DNA from: Prochlorococcus sp. AG-436-D21
GTDB taxonomy: Bacteria; Cyanobacteriota; Cyanobacteriia; PCC-6307; Cyanobiaceae
Direction of reading: 5' to 3'
NCBI GenBank assembly: GCA_003212655.1
Contig: QCPF01000001.1
Coordinates: 1 to 64,000, forward strand
Length of the DNA stretch: 64,000 nucleotides
Shown: piece by piece, positions 57,254 through 64,000 of the stretch
How the letters are laid out: every line of letters starts with the position of its first letter
Numbering within the stretch: the first letter of the stretch is position 1
The notes under the pieces: generated by a model
Database searches by the model: none
Told to the model about the DNA's origin: nothing
The model's input: only the letters and a program-made list of their open reading frames with translations
Made by a program: the position numbers and the translations under genes

Positions 57254-59035
57254 ATGGCTTTAAAAAAAGATAGTAAATCTCTTGGTAGTGAGCAGGAAAA
57301 TTCTCAGAATGAAGATTCTTCCCTACTAGAGTTCAAGAACTTAGATAACAAAAAAGAAATTGAATCTCAACTATTAGAAGTATCGAAAGGAGATGATAAT
57401 GAGAATGGATTTCTCGATTTTGGGTTTAATCAATCGATCTTAAACTCGTTAAAAAATAAAGGATATAAAAATCCAACTCCCATCCAAAAAGCTGCAATTC
57501 CCGAACTAATGTTAGGCAGGGATTTACTAGGCCAAGCACAAACAGGAACAGGAAAGACTGCAGCTTTCGCATTACCATTAATAGAAAAACTAACAGATAA
57601 CAAAGAATTAAATGCCAAGGTTTTAGTAATGACTCCTACAAGAGAATTAGCAACTCAAGTGGCAGAATCTTTTAAAAGTTATAGTTCTGAATCTAGCAAT
57701 TTTAAGACGGTTGCAATATATGGAGGTACCGACTATCGAAATCAAATTTCTGCATTAAAAAGAAAAGTTGACGTAGTAGTTGGGACCCCAGGCCGAATAA
57801 TGGATCATATAAGGCAGGGGACTTTTAAAATTAAAGATATAAATTGTCTTGTTTTAGATGAGGCAGATGAAATGTTAAATATGGGTTTTCTTGAGGATAT
57901 TGAATGGATAATAGATCAACTTCCAGAAAATAAGCAGATGGTATTGTTTTCAGCAACAATGCCTAGTGAGATAAAAAACATAGCAAAAAAATATCTAAAT
58001 GATCCCGCCGAAATATTAATCAAAAGTGTCAAAAAAGAAACTCAATTAATTTCGCAAAAATTTCTATATGTACAAAGGCATCATAAGTTAGATGCTTTAA
58101 AAAGAATACTAGAACTTAATAAGGAGGGAGTAATTATTTTTGTTAGGACAAAACTACTTACTACTTCAATAGCTGAAGCTTTAGAGAATTCAGGTCATAC
58201 TGTGGCAGTGCTTAATGGAGATATACCTCAAAATCAAAGAGAAAATACTGTAGATAGATTGAAAAAAGGATTTATTAATATCCTTGTTGCAACTGATGTC
58301 GCAGCTAGAGGATTAGATGTTGAGAGGATAAAACTTGTTGTTAATTACGATTTTCCTTTTGACAAGGAAACATATACTCATAGAATTGGAAGAACTGGAA
58401 GGGCAGGCAGATCAGGAGAAGCAATTTTATTTGTTAATCAAAGAGAAAAACATTTTCTAAGAAACTTAGAAAACTCAACAAGAACTAAGATTGAAGAAAT
58501 TAATATACCAAGTAATAAAATAATAAATGAAAAAAGGATGGAGAAACTTATAGATAATGTTAATGAGAGTTCTTTAGCTAAAGATGAAAATGAAGAAAAT
58601 AAAGCTTTGATTATTGATGTACTTGATAATTTAAAAGATAAATACTCTATGGATGACTCAAATATTGCAATGGCGGCGATTAATTTAGTAATAGGTAATA
58701 AATCATTTTTTGTTAATGAAGATGATTCTTGGATTAATAAACAAAATAATACTGATCGCAATAGATCAAATAGAAATAGTAATAATCGTATGAGAAATTC
58801 AAATAGAAGAAATAATTATCAAAATGATTCTTTTGAAACCTATAAATTTAACTTTGGTAAATTTGATGGGGTTAGAGTTGCAAATATCATATCCTCAATC
58901 TGTAATTCAACTAATATAAATGGTAGATCCATAGGTAAGATCCAGATTTTTAATGATTACAGTTTGGTAGATTTACCAAGAGATCTGCATAGAGAAACTA
59001 AAAATAAATTAAAAAAAATTAAAGTCAGAAACTAG
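57254..59035 (+). CDS. deaD: DEAD-box RNA helicase (DeaD/CsdA type)
   Basis: AQTGTGKTAAF, DEAD, SAT, HRIGRTGRAGR; C-terminal RNA-binding region. Confidence 0.95.
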   Translation: MALKKDSKSLGSEQENSQNEDSSLLEFKNLDNKKEIESQLLEVSKGDDNENGFLDFGFNQSILNSLKNKGYKNPTPIQKAAIPELMLGRDLLGQAQTGTGKTAAFALPLIEKLTDNKELNAKVLVMTPTRELATQVAESFKSYSSESSNFKTVAIYGGTDYRNQISALKRKVDVVVGTPGRIMDHIRQGTFKIKDINCLVLDEADEMLNMGFLEDIEWIIDQLPENKQMVLFSATMPSEIKNIAKKYLNDPAEILIKSVKKETQLISQKFLYVQRHHKLDALKRILELNKEGVIIFVRTKLLTTSIAEALENSGHTVAVLNGDIPQNQRENTVDRLKKGFINILVATDVAARGLDVERIKLVVNYDFPFDKETYTHRIGRTGRAGRSGEAILFVNQREKHFLRNLENSTRTKIEEINIPSNKIINEKRMEKLIDNVNESSLAKDENEENKALIIDVLDNLKDKYSMDDSNIAMAAINLVIGNKSFFVNEDDSWINKQNNTDRNRSNRNSNNRMRNSNRRNNYQNDSFETYKFNFGKFDGVRVANIISSICNSTNINGRSIGKIQIFNDYSLVDLPRDLHRETKNKLKKIKVRN

Positions 59036-59044
59036 GTATAAAGA

Positions 59045-59338
59045 ATGAAAGCTAGCGAATATAGATTATTTATTTTTGTGAATCTGATAATCCTATTCAA
59101 CTCTTTTAATAGTTATTATTTAGCTCAAATTAAACAAGATTCAATCATAAAATTATTTTGTCTTCAGAGTGTCAAAGAGGAGATGTTGAAAGCAGAAATA
59201 GTATATAGTAAGGAAATTGCGAAAGAAACTTGTGATTGTTACTACGAAGAATTTACACAAACTGCAAGTCATCAAGAGGCAAAAAGAAAATGTAAATTAG
59301 AAACTAAAGAAAATTTAAATAATAATAGAAAAATTTAA
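59045..59338 (+). CDS. Hypothetical secreted/membrane-anchored protein
   Basis: ORF track; downstream of deaD. Confidence 0.6.
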   Translation: MKASEYRLFIFVNLIILFNSFNSYYLAQIKQDSIIKLFCLQSVKEEMLKAEIVYSKEIAKETCDCYYEEFTQTASHQEAKRKCKLETKENLNNNRKI

Positions 59339-59348
59339 TAGTTATTAT

Positions 59349-61121
59349 ATGAGTTCTAAGAACAACCAAAATCCAATAATTAGACTTTATTTAAATCTGA
59401 TTGAAGAAAGAAGGTTACTATTTTTTGCTTTTCTTAGTTCCATTATTAACAAAATATTAGATTTAGCTCCCCCTGTAATAATTGGTCTTGCAGTTGATAT
59501 CGTTGTAAAAGAACAGAATTCATGGATTGCTGGTTTTGGGATAAAAGAAGTACCAGCACAATTGATTTTTCTTGCATTTGCTTCAGGAATAGTTTGGTCT
59601 GGAGAATCCTCCTTTGAATATTTATATTCGATTTTATGGAGAAATTTGGCTCAGCTATCGCAACATAAATTAAGAATAAAAGCTTATGAGCATATCCAGG
59701 AATTAGATATGGATTTTTTTGAAAATGATAATACTGGAAGGCTATTATCTATTTTGAATGATGATATAAATCAACTCGAGAGATTTCTAGACCAAGGGGC
59801 GAATCAGATTATTCAATTATTTATAACTGTTTTAATAATTGGGGGCACAATGATTTTTGTCGCTCCAAAAATTGCTTTATTTGCTTTCTTTCCTATTCCA
59901 ATAATATTTTTAGGATCAATTAAATTTCAAAGGAAGCTTGCTCCAAAATATAGAGATGTTAGAAATAAAGCTGGACTCTTGGCATCAAGACTAAATAATA
60001 ATTTAAGTGGAATTCTAACCATAAAAAGTTTTACTAAAGAAAAATGGGAACTAAATAGATTAAATAAAGAAAGTCTCGATTATCAAAGAAGTAATAAGGC
60101 TGCAATAAAATTATCTTCTGCTTTTATCCCTCTTATAAGATTTGCAATCTTATTTGCTTTTATAGCTATTCTATTAATTGGAGGTTTCCAAACTTGGAAC
60201 AATGCACTTGATGTAGGAACTTATAGTTTTTTAGTGTTTATTACACAAAGACTATTATGGCCTTTAACTACTTTGGGGCATGTTTTAGATGATTTTCAGA
60301 GATCTATGGCTTCAATAGATAGAGTAATTGATCTCATAGATACCCCTATAAAAATAAAAGATGGAAAAATAAAAATTGAACCTAAAGATATCAAAGGTGA
60401 AATTATTTTTAATAATGTAAATTTTAATTATCCTGGACGAGATTTAACTTTAAAAAACATAAATTTCAAAATTGAAAATAACTCCACATTAGGAATTGTT
60501 GGTTTAACAGGTTCCGGGAAAAGTACAATAATAAAATTACTTCTTAGGATTTATGATAGTAAAAATGGGTCAATAACCTTGGATGGGGTTTCTATTAAAG
60601 AAATAAATTTGAGGGATTTAAGAAAGTGTATTTCTTTAGTAAGTCAAGAAACTTATCTATTTCATGGCAGTGTACAAGAAAATATTGCTTATGGCTCAAT
60701 CAACCCAAGTCTTAAAGATATCATTAAAGCTTCAAAGATTGCGGAAGCTCATAAATTTATTGAACAATTACCAGATGGTTATAAAACTATAGTGGGGGAA
60801 AGAGGCCAAAGGCTCTCAGGTGGACAACGTCAAAGAATTGCTTTGGCGAGAGCTGTTTTAAAGGATGCTCCAATATTAATATTAGATGAAGCTACAGCCT
60901 CAGTTGATAATGAAACAGAGGCTTTAATTCAAAAATCATTATCTAAAATCACCAAAGAAAGAACAACAATAGTAATAGCGCATAGATTAAGCACCATAAA
61001 AAATGCGGATAATATTGTTGTTATTGATAAAGGTAAAATAGTTGAAAGCGGAAAACATGAAAATCTATTAGATCAGAATAAAATATATGCTGATTTATGG
61101 AACGTTCAAGTAGGAATTTAG
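59349..61121 (+). CDS. ABC transporter, fused permease/ATPase (MsbA-like)
   Basis: GLTGSGKSTIIKLLLR, LSGGQRQRIALARAV, LILDEATASVD. Confidence 0.96.
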   Translation: MSSKNNQNPIIRLYLNLIEERRLLFFAFLSSIINKILDLAPPVIIGLAVDIVVKEQNSWIAGFGIKEVPAQLIFLAFASGIVWSGESSFEYLYSILWRNLAQLSQHKLRIKAYEHIQELDMDFFENDNTGRLLSILNDDINQLERFLDQGANQIIQLFITVLIIGGTMIFVAPKIALFAFFPIPIIFLGSIKFQRKLAPKYRDVRNKAGLLASRLNNNLSGILTIKSFTKEKWELNRLNKESLDYQRSNKAAIKLSSAFIPLIRFAILFAFIAILLIGGFQTWNNALDVGTYSFLVFITQRLLWPLTTLGHVLDDFQRSMASIDRVIDLIDTPIKIKDGKIKIEPKDIKGEIIFNNVNFNYPGRDLTLKNINFKIENNSTLGIVGLTGSGKSTIIKLLLRIYDSKNGSITLDGVSIKEINLRDLRKCISLVSQETYLFHGSVQENIAYGSINPSLKDIIKASKIAEAHKFIEQLPDGYKTIVGERGQRLSGGQRQRIALARAVLKDAPILILDEATASVDNETEALIQKSLSKITKERTTIVIAHRLSTIKNADNIVVIDKGKIVESGKHENLLDQNKIYADLWNVQVGI

Positions 61122-61136
61122 TATGAAATTTCTAAA

Positions 61137-61694
61137 CTATATTAAAAAATTAAATGATTCAATTACATTGCTAAACATACCGTCAACTTTATTCCATCTC
61201 TCTTCATTTGTTCCCACAGCGAAAGTGTAAAGTGTTCCTCTATCAATTACGACAGTAGCTAATTCGTGTCTGGCCTGGTCATTTAGATTTAGTTCATACT
61301 CTAAATCATAGAATATATGATTCGAGGAATCCCTCTTGTTAGCATTAATTAGCTTTACCTCTCTACCTGAACCTTCGGGAGCAATAACTTTATCAATTAA
61401 TGTTTGACCTACTTCACTTGGGCTTCCTAATTGCTCTAATTGAATCTCTTTATTTACATCAGAAATAACTAAACTTAAGGTCTCATTACTATTTATTAGA
61501 TCATGATAAATAATTTCAGGACCTCCATCGACTTTTACTCTAGTCCATCCTGTTGGATACAAAAAGGCATATCTTCCATCTGGACTTTGATAAGCTTCTA
61601 ATCCTGCATTTAGTCCGCCACTACAAGCACTCAGTGTTAAACACAAAAAAATCAAAAATAAATATTTGAAAGGGTTAAATTTAATATTTTTCAT
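61137..61694 (-). CDS. psbP: PsbP-family photosystem II lipoprotein
   Basis: Lipobox LSAC; YQSPDGRYAFLYPTGWTRVKVDGGPEIIYHDLI. Confidence 0.93.
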   Translation of the reverse strand: MKNIKFNPFKYLFLIFLCLTLSACSGGLNAGLEAYQSPDGRYAFLYPTGWTRVKVDGGPEIIYHDLINSNETLSLVISDVNKEIQLEQLGSPSEVGQTLIDKVIAPEGSGREVKLINANKRDSSNHIFYDLEYELNLNDQARHELATVVIDRGTLYTFAVGTNEERWNKVDGMFSNVIESFNFLI

Positions 61695-61776
61695 TTTGTT
61701 TGAAATTACTAACTAAAAACATAATAAGACATTAAAAGCAAACAATTATGGCATTTCAGAATTTTGCGTCTAAATT

Positions 61777-62397
61777 ATGCCTAGAAATAGTTTAATTTTG
61801 ATTACTTATACCAAACCGCTTTCAAAATTAATTGGTCATTTTGAGAAATTCCCAGGGATTGGTCCAAGAACAGCGCAACGATTAGCCCTGTTTATTTTGA
61901 AACAACCTGAAAATACAATAAGAGATTTTTCAAAAGCTCTGTTAGAAGCACATAGTAATGTTGGTCGTTGTAAAAAATGTTTTAATTTGACTTCAGAAGA
62001 TGAATGTGAAATTTGTAAAAATACTGAAAGAAATCAAAAATTAATCTGTGTAGTAGCAGAAACTAAAGATTTGCTTGCTTTGGAGCGCGCTAGAGAATTT
62101 AAAGGTGTTTACCATGTTATTGGTGGTTTAATATCCCCAATGGATTCTGTTGGCCCCGAACTCTTGGAAATAAGAAGTTTGGTAGAAAGAGTTAGTAAAT
62201 CTGAAATAGATGAGATCATATTGGCATTGACCCCCAGCGTTGAGGGAGATACAACAAGCCTTTATATAGGAAAATTGTTAGCTCCTTTTACTAAAGTTAC
62301 AAGGATTGCATATGGCCTCCCAATGGGCAGTGAACTTGAATATGTGGATGAAGTTACACTTGCAAGGGCGTTAGAAGGAAGAACAAAACTAAATTAG
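61777..62397 (+). CDS. recR: Recombination protein RecR
   Basis: [33 protein letters not shown]. Confidence 0.97.
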   Translation: MPRNSLILITYTKPLSKLIGHFEKFPGIGPRTAQRLALFILKQPENTIRDFSKALLEAHSNVGRCKKCFNLTSEDECEICKNTERNQKLICVVAETKDLLALERAREFKGVYHVIGGLISPMDSVGPELLEIRSLVERVSKSEIDEIILALTPSVEGDTTSLYIGKLLAPFTKVTRIAYGLPMGSELEYVDEVTLARALEGRTKLN

Positions 62398-62400
62398 ATA

Positions 62401-63300
62401 ATGAGAGAAAATAATCTAATCAAGAAAGAAAAAATTTTAAGACTTCCCTCTTGGATTAAATTTCCTATTAGTAAAGCTTCAGAATTCGAAAGAATACAAA
62501 CACTTATCAAAAAATCAAATATTCATACTATTTGTGAAGAAGCAAGATGTCCAAATAGAGCAGAATGTTATGCCTCAGGAACAGCCACTTTCTTGCTGGG
62601 TGGATCGATATGTTCTCGTTCATGTGCTTTTTGTCAGGTAAATAAAGGTAGACCTAGTTCTATCAATATCAATGAATGCACTCAAGTAGCTGAAGCAGTG
62701 AAAGTACTAAATTTGAAATATGTTGTTTTAACATCTGTAGCTAGAGACGATCTCCCTGATCATGGTGCAAATTTATTTATATCTACAATTGATGAGATTA
62801 GAAAATTTGATTCAACAATTGAAATAGAGGTTTTAACTCCTGATTTATGGGGTGGGGGCAAAAATTTTGATGAAACTAATAACCTTCAGACTCAGAGATT
62901 GAAGATGATTTTAGAAAAAGATCCAATATGCTTTAATCATAATCTTGAAACTGTTGAAAGACTGCAAAAAGAAGTTAGGAGGGGTGCAAATTACAAAAAA
63001 TCTCTAAGTTTACTAAAAAAGTCAAAAGATATTGCTCCTCATATTCAAACTAAATCAGGCATTATGTTAGGTCTTGGGGAAACATTGGATGAAATAAAAA
63101 ATACAATTTATGATCTTAAAAAAATAGACTGTGATCAAATTACAATTGGCCAATATTTAAGGCCCTCATTCAATCATTTGGCAGTTAAGAAATACTGGGA
63201 TCCATCAGAGTTTGAATATTTACATCGATTCTCTAAGGAATTAGGATTCAAAAAAGTATCTTCTGGCCCTTTAGTTAGAAGTAGTTATCATGCTGGTTAA
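62401..63300 (+). CDS. lipA: Lipoyl synthase
   Basis: CEEARCPNRAEC; GGSICSRSCAFCQV radical-SAM motif. Confidence 0.97.
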   Translation: MRENNLIKKEKILRLPSWIKFPISKASEFERIQTLIKKSNIHTICEEARCPNRAECYASGTATFLLGGSICSRSCAFCQVNKGRPSSININECTQVAEAVKVLNLKYVVLTSVARDDLPDHGANLFISTIDEIRKFDSTIEIEVLTPDLWGGGKNFDETNNLQTQRLKMILEKDPICFNHNLETVERLQKEVRRGANYKKSLSLLKKSKDIAPHIQTKSGIMLGLGETLDEIKNTIYDLKKIDCDQITIGQYLRPSFNHLAVKKYWDPSEFEYLHRFSKELGFKKVSSGPLVRSSYHAG

Positions 63301-63797
63301 ATTTCTTCAATTGAAGAGAGTTTCTTTTCAAGTTTTTTCAATAAGGAAATACATTCCCCGTTCATAAGTGTACCTGCACCTCCCCAAACCAATCTTAATA
63401 ATAGATCTACTGGGCTAGAACCAACTTCTTTTACAATTTTGAATCCTATTAACTTGAAATATCTTACAAGTTTTTTACTATATCCTTCACTATCAAAAAT
63501 AGCTAAAAGTCTTACTTTGTTGCTTGATTTTTTTTCAATTGCCCAAGCCATAGTTGTTGCCCATATTAATTCCGAAACAAAAGCAGGAGCTTTACTAAGT
63601 ATTCTTAATGTATCAAGCTGAATACCTTGTTTATTTAAAAAAGTCCAACCTTTCATTTCACCCCAAATCTTGATTATGTTATCTTTCTGTTCTGCTATAA
63701 CGATTCTAAAGAAACATAATCCGAGAGTTTCTCTAACTTGAATTTTAATTAATAATCCAAGGGTATTTGCTAATTTTTCTAATTCTTCAACTTTCAT
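63297..63797 (-). CDS. Conserved cyanobacterial hypothetical protein
   Basis: ORF track. Confidence 0.65.
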   Translation of the reverse strand: MKVEELEKLANTLGLLIKIQVRETLGLCFFRIVIAEQKDNIIKIWGEMKGWTFLNKQGIQLDTLRILSKAPAFVSELIWATTMAWAIEKKSSNKVRLLAIFDSEGYSKKLVRYFKLIGFKIVKEVGSSPVDLLLRLVWGGAGTLMNGECISLLKKLEKKLSSIEEI

Positions 63798-63808
63798 GAT
63801 TTTGAAAA

Positions 63809-64000
63809 TTAGTCCTTATAGATTTTTTGATTTTCCCCTTTTAATCTTTCGATTTGTTTTTGTCTTTCTTCAAACCTTTTCCTATCATCGTCACTGAACT
63901 GTTCTATGCAGAAATGACATTGGATACCCTTTCTATATTCTTTTCTTTTTTGATCTTCAATTGAAATTGGCATTCCGCATGCATGACAAATCGAGTAGGA
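63809..64000 (-). CDS. C-terminal part of a rhodanese-like/TrhO-type protein (truncated by window)
   Basis: [63 protein letters not shown]. Confidence 0.6.
   Translation of the reverse strand, partial: SYSICHACGMPISIEDQKRKEYRKGIQCHFCIEQFSDDDRKRFEERQKQIERLKGENQKIYKD

Overview
AT-rich window that reads as a high-light-type Prochlorococcus chromosome (hli genes, Yfr1-type porin leaders, psbY, crtH, ycf54, psbP; many 30-60 aa ORFs). About 40.1-64 kb is core: tRNA-Lys, psbY, trmFO, crtH, an OmpR-type regulator, grxD/bolA, plsC, pdxJ, ycf54, recC/recB/recD, a DEAD-box helicase, an ABC exporter, psbP, recR, lipA. About 1-28 kb mixes conserved genes (ychF, selO, NSS and Nramp transporters, an SRAP protein, an SdhA-like flavoprotein) with hli genes, small unknown proteins, decayed genes and candidate ncRNAs. 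The most interesting stretch is about 28.5-33.8 kb. It is an integrase-less island at tRNA-Pro(UGG) with three partial copies of the tRNA 3' end, all in the same orientation. The intervals between copies behave like serially inserted small elements. Just inside the ends lie doublets or triplets of 11-12 bp tandem repeats: TTTTCCCTAAN in one element, GACGGCNNNNN in the next, G(A/G)C(C/T)ACTNTTN in a third. This resembles attL/attR cores plus arm-type tyrosine-recombinase sites, i.e. tycheposon-like footprints with element-specific arms. Other highlights: two porin genes sharing a ~986 bp apparently identical block, with diverged N-termini but conserved Yfr1-complementary leaders; tandem structured ncRNA candidates with compensatory changes; HLR1-like boxes before hli genes; a glutamine-II-like riboswitch candidate hidden under an ORF; and a pseudouridine synthase split at an A8 run. 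All calls come from reading sequence only; no database search was run.
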